A stretch of DNA of 14,309 bases from JACQNR01 sp049515175 (lineage in GTDB: Bacteria > Acidobacteriota > Terriglobia > UBA7540), in contig JBEKUI010000095.1 in assembly GCA_049515175.1 (NCBI GenBank), forward strand, positions 1 through 14,309, read 5' to 3'. The notes beneath the pieces were generated by a model. That model worked only from the letters and a program-made list of their open reading frames with translations, ran no database searches and was not told the DNA's origin. The position numbers were made by a program, and so were the translations under genes. Of this stretch, positions 8,593 through 14,309 are shown in pieces (position 1 is the stretch's first letter; each line of letters begins with the position of its first letter).

Positions 8593-8610
8593 CGAGTGAG
8601 TGCGCTGCGG

Positions 8611-9711
8611 TCAGAAGCCCGTGGGAACGATCCAATAGCTGGCCTTGAACGTTTTTCCGGGCGCGAGCATGATCAGGCCTTTGAATTTTCCTTCGTGATC
8701 GAGATTAAAGGCGTTGGTCGGGCCGGTCATCGGCTCCAGGCAGATGAGCGTGTTATCGAGCGGGGCGTAGACCACGCCGAAATCGAACTCCTTGCCGAAG
8801 ATGACCTCGATCTTCTGTGTTTTGCCCTTGACCCAGAAATGCGCCAGACCCTGAGTGTCGCGGTCGAGATCGGAAAACAAGTCGTCGATAAAGGTGCCGC
8901 CGAGGGCGAGGCCCCGCGTAACGCCGGGCAGGAATTTCTCCACCGGCTCGGTTTCGCACGTGGGGATGAGCTCCCGCTCCGTGAGCCAGCGTTTGCGCGC
9001 GCCGATGCCGAGCGTCCATTCCGCGCGCGGGCCGTCGGGGCGGAAGTAGGGGTGATACCCGAAATGAACGGGCATCGCATTGTTGCCGGCGTTTGTCACT
9101 TGCGTCGTGCACTCCAGCTTACCGTCTTTCAGCCGGTAGGTGATCTCGTATACGTGAGCGAAGGGGAAGCTCGCCATCAGGTCGGGATACTTGTAGAACT
9201 CCAGGCGCGAGATGATAAATGCTCCCTGGGCCGCGGAAGCGCCCGATTTCACCACTTGCCAGCGCGGCTCGTACACCAGCAGGCCGTGCAGGATGTAGTT
9301 GTTGGGCGGGACGCGCAGCAGGTTGCCGAGCGACTCGTTGAGCAGATATTTCTTACCTTCGATGTAGTAATAGTCTTTATCGATGCGGTTGGCGAAGGGA
9401 GCCATGAAGGGATTGCCCCAGCCGAACCAGTGCTTCTCAATGTAGGCTTTGAGCGATTGCGGAGTAATGAAGACGTCCTTGCCGTTGGCTTTGAACTCGT
9501 AGGCGAAGTTGCCGAGGTCAGGGGCGATGGCCAGCTCCATCTTCCGCTTCGCATCGCGCAGGTGATAGGTCGTGTGCCCCTCGGTAACCTTCTTTGTAAC
9601 GCTGTATGCGTTGGCTTTCTTGGGTGTGGCTTGTTGGGCCATGGCAGTGCCTCCCAGGGCGAAGATGGCGAGGGTGAGATGGACGAGCCGGACTGATCGA
9701 AGACGCTTCAT
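8611..9711 (-). CDS. Exported aldose 1-epimerase-family protein
   Basis: The 366-residue protein begins with a clear signal peptide (MKRLRSVRLVHLTLAIFALGG, cleavage probably after TAMA near residue 25), so it should act in the periplasm or outside the cell. The remainder is an aldose 1-epimerase-like domain. Active-site candidates match the family: Arg109 (ANRI), His142 (LHGLLV), His220 (YHPYF) and Glu326 (CLEPMTGPTN). Its closest relative in the window is the adjacent downstream gene, which lacks the leader, so a duplication followed by gain or loss of the signal is likely. The gene lies 37 nt after the xylulokinase stop on the same strand. No good ribosome binding site is seen before ATG 9711. 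Mutarotation of imported or hydrolysed sugars before uptake is the likely role; the substrate is unknown. Confidence 0.86.
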   Translation of the reverse strand: MKRLRSVRLVHLTLAIFALGGTAMAQQATPKKANAYSVTKKVTEGHTTYHLRDAKRKMELAIAPDLGNFAYEFKANGKDVFITPQSLKAYIEKHWFGWGNPFMAPFANRIDKDYYYIEGKKYLLNESLGNLLRVPPNNYILHGLLVYEPRWQVVKSGASAAQGAFIISRLEFYKYPDLMASFPFAHVYEITYRLKDGKLECTTQVTNAGNNAMPVHFGYHPYFRPDGPRAEWTLGIGARKRWLTERELIPTCETEPVEKFLPGVTRGLALGGTFIDDLFSDLDRDTQGLAHFWVKGKTQKIEVIFGKEFDFGVVYAPLDNTLICLEPMTGPTNAFNLDHEGKFKGLIMLAPGKTFKASYWIVPTGF

Positions 9712-9748
9712 GGTCTGGACAATCTTTAATTACGCGAAACCAGGGACG

Positions 9749-11281
9749 TCAATCTCCCAGCGTCGCGAGTTGATGCGATAAGTTCCGCACGGCCGGATAG
9801 AGGCTGCGATAGACCTGGTACAGACGGTCATAGGTCTTCATGTTGTCGGCGTGCGGCGACATGCGCTCACGCACCTGGATCGCTTCTTTCGCCGACTCTT
9901 CCACCGACGAATAGATCTTTGCACCTACGCCCGCGAGCAGCGCCGCGCCCAGAGCCGAGCCTTCCGAGGTGCGCAGCGTCACCAGTTCCTTGCCGTAGAT
10001 GTCGGCTTGAATCTGCCGCCAGAGGAAGCTGCGCGAGCCGCCGCCGGAGGCGCGAATCTGGGTGACGGGAATTCCTATCTCTTTGAAGATCTCGAGCGAA
10101 TCACGCAGGCTGAACGCCACGCCTTCGAGAATCGAGCGGATCATGTGGGCGCGCTGGTGCGCCGCGGTCAGGCCGAACCACATCCCGCGTGCCTGCGCGT
10201 CGAGATGCGGCGTGCGCTCGCCCATCAGATAAGGCAGCCAGAGCAAGCCCTCGCTACCGGGGCGAACCTTCTCCGCTTCCTGAATGATGAGGTCGTAGGG
10301 ATCGACGCCCGTCTGGCGTGCGAACCACGCCTCTGACTCGCCGAAGTTGTCGCGGAACCAGCGCAGCGAGAGTCCCGCGCCTTGCGTCACGCCCATGACG
10401 TGCCACTTGCCGGGCACGGCGTGGCAGAAGGTGTGAATGCGGCCGCGCGGGTCGAGCTTGGGCACGTCAGTGTAGGCAAAGATCACGCCGGAAGTGCCGA
10501 GCGTGGCGGATGTCAAGCCGGTCGAGACAATGCCGTTGCCCACGGCGCTCGACGCCTGGTCGCCGCCGCCGCCCACGACGGGCGTGCCCGCCTTGAGGCC
10601 CGTGACAAGCGCCGTCTCGCGCGTGATCTGGCCGGTGATTTCCGGCGACTCGTAAACGCGCGGCAGAATCTTGGAATCGATTTCGAGCGCCCCGAGCATC
10701 TCCGCCGACCAGCGGCGGTTAGTGACGTCGAGCAGCAGTGTGCCCGAGGCGTCGGAAACCTCGGTGGCGAATTCGGCCGTCAGGCGGAAACGCACGTAAT
10801 CCTTGGGAAGGAGGAAGTGCGCGGCGCGCTCGAAAATTTGCGGCTCGTTGTCGCGCACCCAAAGCAACTTGGGCGCGCTGAAACCGGTCAAGGCGGGATT
10901 GGAGACCAGTTGAATCAGCCGTTCGGCGCCTACCTGCTGAGTAATCCAATCGCACTGCGCCTGGCTGCGCTGGTCGCACCAGATGAGCGACGGGCGCAGC
11001 ACGGCTCGCGTTTGGTCGAGCAGCACCACGCCGTGCATCTGGCCGGAGAGACCGACGGCGGCGATGTCGCCACCCTTCAGGCCCGCCGCCTCAAGCGCTG
11101 CGCGGACGGCCTGAATGGTAGCTTCCCACCAGTCGGCAGGGTCCTGCTCCGCCCAGCCGGGCTTGAGCATGGTCATGGGCTGATGGTCGCCCGTCGCCGC
11201 GCCCACGACGTGGCCGTCCGGACGCACGATGACGGCTCGCGTCCCGGTCGTACCCACGTCGACTCCCATCATGTATGCCAT
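9749..11281 (-). CDS. xylB: Xylulokinase (FGGY family)
   Basis: The 510-residue protein is a full-length FGGY carbohydrate kinase. The N-terminal phosphate-binding motif GVDVGTTGTR carries Asp8. LSGQMHG with Met82-His83 is the xylulokinase fingerprint. Asp241 in VGGGGDQASSAVG is the catalytic base, and the C-terminal ATP-binding part includes ASGGGSRS and SEGSALGAALLAG. It should phosphorylate D-xylulose to xylulose 5-phosphate, feeding the pentose phosphate pathway. The start at 11281 has GAGG 7 nt upstream. Just 5' of that site is a 14-bp sequence shared with the leader of the preceding gene. No xylose isomerase is found nearby, so the ketose may instead come from the adjacent oxidoreductase or TIM-barrel isomerase. 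Related ketose kinases cannot be excluded, but the MH motif and overall similarity favour xylulokinase. Confidence 0.92.
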   Translation of the reverse strand: MAYMMGVDVGTTGTRAVIVRPDGHVVGAATGDHQPMTMLKPGWAEQDPADWWEATIQAVRAALEAAGLKGGDIAAVGLSGQMHGVVLLDQTRAVLRPSLIWCDQRSQAQCDWITQQVGAERLIQLVSNPALTGFSAPKLLWVRDNEPQIFERAAHFLLPKDYVRFRLTAEFATEVSDASGTLLLDVTNRRWSAEMLGALEIDSKILPRVYESPEITGQITRETALVTGLKAGTPVVGGGGDQASSAVGNGIVSTGLTSATLGTSGVIFAYTDVPKLDPRGRIHTFCHAVPGKWHVMGVTQGAGLSLRWFRDNFGESEAWFARQTGVDPYDLIIQEAEKVRPGSEGLLWLPYLMGERTPHLDAQARGMWFGLTAAHQRAHMIRSILEGVAFSLRDSLEIFKEIGIPVTQIRASGGGSRSFLWRQIQADIYGKELVTLRTSEGSALGAALLAGVGAKIYSSVEESAKEAIQVRERMSPHADNMKTYDRLYQVYRSLYPAVRNLSHQLATLGD

Positions 11282-11292
11282 CGCGCACCCTC

Positions 11293-11323
11293 AAGAAGTG
11301 ACAAGTGACGAGAGACAAGCAAA
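11293..11323. repeat. Short heptamer repeat in the xylulokinase leader
   Basis: AAGTGAC occurs twice in tandem (11296-11302, 11303-11309), followed by the weaker copies GAGAGAC and AAGCAAA. The 14-mer AAGAAGTGACAAGT (11293-11306) is found again at 12527-12540. On the minus-strand mRNA it sits directly before the ribosome binding site of xylB. Confidence 0.6.
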
Positions 11324-11354
11324 CGTCGGTCCGATCGTCACATGCGGTTCGTCA

Positions 11355-12512
11355 TTATGACTTAACCTTCTCCCACCGCCGTAACTTCGCGGACCGCTCG
11401 ACGGCGTCGAGCACCGCCTGGACCTTCACCCCGTCGCGGAAGTTCGGTTCTGGCAGGCGGTCTTTTTCCAGGCAATGGAGGAAGTCGGCGATGGCGTGCA
11501 CGAAGGTGTGCTCGTAGCCGATGATGTGTCCGGGGGGCCACCAAGCGCCGACGTAGGGGTGATCGGCCTCGGTGGCGAGAATGGTCTTGAAGCCCTGTGT
11601 CGCCGCCGGCTCCGTGCGGTCGTAAATCTCCAGCTCGTTCATGCGCTCCATGTTCCAGGCCAGACTGCCTTTGCTGCCGTAAATCTGGAAGGTGTTGGCG
11701 TTGCGGCGGCCGCCCGCAAAGCGCGAACTTTCAAAAACTCCCACGCTGCCGTTCTTGAATTGCGCGAGGAAGTTCGAGTCGTCGTCCACGTCGACCTTGC
11801 CTTTGCCCTTGCTGCCTTTGGCGCCCCAGGCTCCGGAGCTCGTGCCGGGCAGCGGCCGCTCCTTGATGAAGGTTGTCATCTGGCCGGTGACTTCGGTGAT
11901 GTCGGCGTTGAGATACTGCGCGAGGTCGGAGGCGTGGGCGGCAATGTCGCCCAGCGCGCCCGAGCCTGCGTACTTCTTCTCCAGCCGCCACACGCGCGGA
12001 AACTGCGGGTCCATGATCCAGTCCTGCAGGTAGGAGCCGTGGTAGTGGTAGATGTCGCCGAGGCGGCCTTCTTCAATCAGTCGCTTGGCGTAGGCGACGG
12101 CGGGTACCCGGCGATAATTGTAGTTCACGTAGTGCTTCACGCCCGCTTTCTCGACGGCGCGCAACATCTCCTTGGCTTCCGCCAGGGTGTTGGCGAGCGG
12201 TTTCTCGCAGATGATGTGCTTGCCCGCCGCCGCCGCCGCGAGAACCATCGGATGGTGGAGATAACCCGGCGTCGAGACATCCACCACATCAATATCCTTC
12301 CGGGCGATGACGCGCTCCCACTCGCTGTCGAATTCCTCCCAGCCGAACTGCTGCGCCGTGGCTTCGAGTTCCTGGGCGGAGGCCTTGCCGCAGAGCACTT
12401 TCATGCGCAACTTGTTTTTGCCTGGGAAAAAGCGGCTCACTTGCCGGTAAGCATTGGAGTGCGCCTTGCCCATGAATTGGTGACCGATCAGTGCGACGTT
12501 GATTTCTGCCAT
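11355..12512 (-). CDS. Gfo/Idh/MocA-family oxidoreductase
   Basis: The 385-residue protein is an NAD(P)-dependent sugar or polyol dehydrogenase of the Gfo/Idh/MocA family. The N-terminal Rossmann part shows the nucleotide-binding turn (ALIGHQFMGKAHSNAY), the VDVSTPGYLHHPMVLAAAAAG strand and the CEKPLA motif with Lys104, the usual cofactor/catalytic lysine. In the C-terminal beta-sheet domain Asp189 and His193 (GALGDIAAHASD) match the family's substrate-binding pair. A short Gly/Lys-rich stretch (about residues 248-258) interrupts the sheet domain and is probably a surface loop. The start has a near-ideal AGGAGG site 5 nt before the ATG. Its neighbours, a TIM-barrel sugar isomerase/epimerase and a xylulokinase, suggest oxidation of a pentose, polyol or glycoside hydroxyl. 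In other bacteria such proteins act on inositols, glucose-fructose or 3-keto sugars, so the substrate is open. Confidence 0.88.
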   Translation of the reverse strand: MAEINVALIGHQFMGKAHSNAYRQVSRFFPGKNKLRMKVLCGKASAQELEATAQQFGWEEFDSEWERVIARKDIDVVDVSTPGYLHHPMVLAAAAAGKHIICEKPLANTLAEAKEMLRAVEKAGVKHYVNYNYRRVPAVAYAKRLIEEGRLGDIYHYHGSYLQDWIMDPQFPRVWRLEKKYAGSGALGDIAAHASDLAQYLNADITEVTGQMTTFIKERPLPGTSSGAWGAKGSKGKGKVDVDDDSNFLAQFKNGSVGVFESSRFAGGRRNANTFQIYGSKGSLAWNMERMNELEIYDRTEPAATQGFKTILATEADHPYVGAWWPPGHIIGYEHTFVHAIADFLHCLEKDRLPEPNFRDGVKVQAVLDAVERSAKLRRWEKVKS

Positions 12513-12526
12513 GAATTCCTCCTGTT

Positions 12527-12540
12527 AAGAAGTGACAAGT
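12527..12540. repeat. Second copy of the 14-bp leader repeat
   Basis: AAGAAGTGACAAGT is identical to 11293-11306. On the mRNA it lies just 5' of the AGGAGG site of the Gfo/Idh/MocA gene, the same relative place as the first copy before xylB. Confidence 0.6.
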
Positions 12541-12551
12541 AGCGGATGATC

Positions 12552-12630
12552 GAGCCATCGGGCCATCGAGCTACCGGGTCATTAACCGGCTGTCTTTCAA
12601 TGACCCGATGAACCAATCATCCGATGGCTC
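12552..12630. repeat. Inverted structure made of 8-nt units
   Basis: Four 8-nt units run from 12552 to 12583: GAGCCATC, GGGCCATC, GAGCTACC, GGGTCATT. Four more run on the opposite strand over 12599-12630. Read on the minus strand from 12630, the first is GAGCCATC and the last is GGGTCATT, so the outer and inner units pair perfectly while the two middle units have diverged (by eye about 23 of 32 positions pair). The loop is 15 nt (12584-12598). It fills most of the 123-bp gap between the isomerase and oxidoreductase genes. The RNA would form a long interrupted hairpin. There is no T tract, so simple termination is not evident. Confidence 0.65.
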
Positions 12631-12635
12631 AATTC

Positions 12636-13595
12636 CTAGGCCCACCACATTTCCTTCAGCTTCTCTCTGATCACAATCTGATTAAGGAAAGCTGCGGCCT
12701 TGGTCAGGCCCTCTTCGACGGACATCAAGCTGTCCTCGTGCTCGATGGAGAGCACATCGTCGTAGCCGACCATCTGCAAAGTGGAAATCATGTCGCACCA
12801 GAAGTCGGCGTCGTGGCCGTAACCGACGGTGCGGAAGATCCACGACCGCGTCTTCTCGTTGCTGTAGGGCTTGGCATCGAGCACGCCGTTGGTGCGGATG
12901 TTCATGTCATACATGCGCGTATCTTTGGCGTGGACGTGGAAGACCGCTTCGCCCAGGGCGCGGATGGCGGCGCAGGGGTCGATGCCTTGCCAGAACATGT
13001 GGCTGGGATCGAAATTGCAGCCGATGGCGGGGCCGGCCTCCTGCCGCAGCCGCAGCATCGTCTCCGGGTTATACACGACGAAGTTCGGGTGCATTTCGAT
13101 GGCGATGCGCACGCCGTGCTCCTCGGCGAACTTGGCGCGCTTCTTCCAGTAGGGAATCACCTTCTTTTCCCACTGCCACTTCAGGATATCGAGAAAATCG
13201 GGCGGCCAGGGCGCGGTAACCCAATTCGGAAACTTCGCATCGTCGGAATCGCCCGGGCAGCCGGAGAAATCAATCACCGTGCGCACGCCCAGCTTCTCGG
13301 CCAGCAGGATGGTCTTGCGACTCACCTCGGAGTGTTCCTCGCTGATTTTCCTGTTGGGGTGGAGCGGGTTGCCGTGGCTGCTCAGGGCACTAATCGTGAT
13401 TCCCTGGTCGTCGAGTTTGTGCTTGAACTCTTTAAGGCGGGCGGCGGAATTCAGCCAGTCGAGCTTTAAGTGCGGGTCGCCGGGATAGTTGCCGGTGCCC
13501 AGTTCGACGGTGCGGATGCCCAGGGGCTTGATCTTTTTGATGACGTCATCCAGGCTCAGTTTCGCCAGAAGCGCAGTGAATAGTCCGACTCTCAT
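12636..13595 (-). CDS. Sugar phosphate isomerase/epimerase-family TIM-barrel protein
   Basis: The 319-residue protein is an AP-endonuclease-2/xylose-isomerase-like TIM barrel. The first strand (MRVGLFTALL) and the VELGTGNYPGD turn are typical. Metal-binding candidates are Glu167 in IEMHPNF, Asp196 and His199 in NFDPSHMFW, His222 in HVHAKD and Glu285 in SIEHED, consistent with a divalent-metal epimerase or isomerase such as ketose 3-epimerases or inosose enzymes. It is the first gene of the six-gene minus-strand set, with a promoter about 105 nt upstream and GGAG about 8 nt before the ATG at 13595. Together with the Gfo/Idh/MocA enzyme and xylulokinase it could produce a phosphorylatable ketose. 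The exact substrate cannot be read from the sequence; despite the family name it may act on unphosphorylated sugars. Confidence 0.87.
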   Translation of the reverse strand: MRVGLFTALLAKLSLDDVIKKIKPLGIRTVELGTGNYPGDPHLKLDWLNSAARLKEFKHKLDDQGITISALSSHGNPLHPNRKISEEHSEVSRKTILLAEKLGVRTVIDFSGCPGDSDDAKFPNWVTAPWPPDFLDILKWQWEKKVIPYWKKRAKFAEEHGVRIAIEMHPNFVVYNPETMLRLRQEAGPAIGCNFDPSHMFWQGIDPCAAIRALGEAVFHVHAKDTRMYDMNIRTNGVLDAKPYSNEKTRSWIFRTVGYGHDADFWCDMISTLQMVGYDDVLSIEHEDSLMSVEEGLTKAAAFLNQIVIREKLKEMWWA

Positions 13596-14001
13596 GCTGA
13601 CTCTCCGTAGGGGCGGCTTTGAGGGGGGCGGTCGGCGCGCGGCTTGGATGCGCCCGGCCCCTTCCGGCCGCGGGATTCAACCGCAGACTGCAGCAGAAAC
13701 GCAGCTAAATCTATTCGCCGCTAAGACGCGCGTCAACTGGAAAATGCCGGAATTCCATTATCCTCGGGCGCGATTGGCCGCCCGGAAAGCGCCGGCCGAC
13801 GCCCCGAGGCGCTTGCCCACGCGACATCGCGTATGCACGTAGGAAAGTCCGTTTTCCCCGAAAAAGTAGGCCCGTGCGCCCGCGCCGTTGCCTGCCCACC
13901 GCCCCCTAAACAGAGCGCTAAGCAGCAGATAAACAGTCACTTATAGGCCGCATAACGCTTTTTCATTTCCGAAAGGCGGGGCCCCGTGCATCTAATAGGG
14001 C
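13596..14001. other. Divergent intergenic region upstream of the sugar operon
   Basis: These 406 bp lie between the divergent starts of the isomerase/epimerase and HAD-phosphatase genes. The part next to the isomerase gene is a GC-rich leader of about 105 nt. The rest is more mixed and contains a GGAATTCC palindrome near 13749, short complementary purine/pyrimidine stretches near 13842-13865, and GGGGCCCC at 13978-13985. Apart from the sugar-operon promoter I recognise no gene, RNA family or riboswitch. No convincing promoter for the HAD gene was found. Confidence 0.5.
13708..13736 (-). promoter_or_regulatory. Candidate sigma-70 promoter of the sugar operon
   Basis: On the minus strand, TTGACG (13736-13731) and TAGATT (13713-13708) are separated by exactly 17 bp. 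They match the consensus at five of six and four of six positions. Transcription would begin near 13701, giving a leader of about 105 nt before the isomerase/epimerase gene. This is the best promoter-like sequence found upstream of the six-gene set. Confidence 0.5.
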
Positions 14002-14309
14002 ATGACGGACAAAACGACCAAGTTGTACCTCTTTGCCAGTGATTTTGACCAGACGCTGAGCTTTAACGATACGGGTTACGTCCTCAGCGAGATGGTGGGC
14101 ATCCCGCTTGAGGAATTCGAGCGCAAGGCCGGAGGCATGTCGAAGCTCAACCTGGTGCAGCAGGGCGCCGAGCTCGCCTACCTGCTGCTCCACGACCCCG
14201 AGTTCCGCAATCGCGTCCGCCGCTCGCATCTCTATGAGGCGGGCAAGCGCATCCGGCTGAAGGAGGACATCCGCCTATTGCAGCAGATCCTCGCGGGCGG
14301 GATTGAAGG
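14002..14309 (+). CDS. HAD-family phosphatase, N-terminal part
   Basis: The gene starts at ATG 14002 and remains open to the window edge (102 codons seen). After an eight-residue lead, the strand LYLFASDFDQTLS contains HAD motif I, DxDxT, with Asp14 as the likely phosphoaspartate nucleophile and Asp16 as the general acid/base. The helical region that follows (residues about 20-95) fits the C1 cap of phosphoserine-phosphatase-like enzymes. Motifs II-IV lie beyond the window. It is divergent from the sugar operon. AGGG lies too close to the ATG for an ideal ribosome binding site, but the motif position supports this start. A sugar-phosphate or phosphoserine substrate is possible; neither can be chosen from this fragment. 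Confidence 0.8.
   Translation, partial: MTDKTTKLYLFASDFDQTLSFNDTGYVLSEMVGIPLEEFERKAGGMSKLNLVQQGAELAYLLLHDPEFRNRVRRSHLYEAGKRIRLKEDIRLLQQILAGGIE

Noticed and set aside
8539..9696. A 385-codon plus-strand frame opposite the aldose epimerase gene
   Set aside because: It is antisense to a gene with clear catalytic motifs and has no family features; long shadow frames are expected at this GC content.
11475..12542. A 355-codon plus-strand frame opposite the Gfo/Idh/MocA gene
   Set aside because: It is the antisense of a well-supported gene with a strong ribosome binding site; the predicted product is low-complexity and Val/Ala/Gly-rich.
12552..12630. CRISPR array or mobile-element end
   Set aside because: The units are 8 nt with no spacers, and no transposase, target duplication or cas gene is present.
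13660..13990. A possible small RNA or riboswitch in the divergent region
   Set aside because: Only short, weak stems were found, and no conserved RNA family motif or clear terminator with a T tract was recognised.

Overview
The window is GC-rich bacterial chromosomal DNA with closely packed, mostly co-oriented metabolic genes. I see no mobile element, rRNA, tRNA or CRISPR array. The most likely source is an Acidobacteriota-type soil or environmental bacterium. This rests on the combination of a fadN-fadA-fadE type beta-oxidation cluster, Gfo/Idh/MocA and sugar isomerase/epimerase genes, a secreted DUF4380 protein, and intergenic DNA built from decayed 7-8 nt repeats. That placement is pattern recognition, not a search result.

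Left block (1-3633, + strand) is fatty-acid beta-oxidation: the 3' end of a fused 3-hydroxyacyl-CoA dehydrogenase/enoyl-CoA hydratase (FadN-like), a thiolase (FadA-like) and a long, about 600-residue acyl-CoA dehydrogenase (FadE-like). Gene order matches the Bacillus subtilis fadNAE cluster, and together the three carry out the complete cycle. A convergent gene (3696-4091, -) encodes a small protein made only of two ACT domains.

Middle block (4482-6102, +) holds a ribokinase-family sugar kinase with a recognisable promoter and strong ribosome binding site, then an apparently exported PPC/DUF296-domain protein.

Right block (13595 down to 6164, - strand) is a six-gene set that looks like one carbohydrate operon. 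In transcription order it encodes a sugar isomerase/epimerase (TIM barrel), a Gfo/Idh/MocA oxidoreductase, a xylulokinase, an exported aldose-1-epimerase-like protein, its leaderless paralogue in the same reading frame, and an exported DUF4380 protein. A TTGACG-17-TAGATT promoter lies about 105 nt upstream of the first gene. The set has two cytosolic sugar-transforming enzymes, a kinase, and three proteins of probable mutarotase-like fold (two exported). No transporter, glycoside hydrolase or classical xylose isomerase is present, so the real substrate is not obvious. This cluster is the best candidate here for an undescribed pathway. A HAD-family phosphatase gene starts divergently at 14002 and runs off the window.

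Non-coding DNA of note: a 79-bp inverted structure made of 8-nt units between the first two sugar-operon genes, a 14-bp sequence repeated just upstream of two ribosome binding sites in that operon, and a 7-nt array after fadN.
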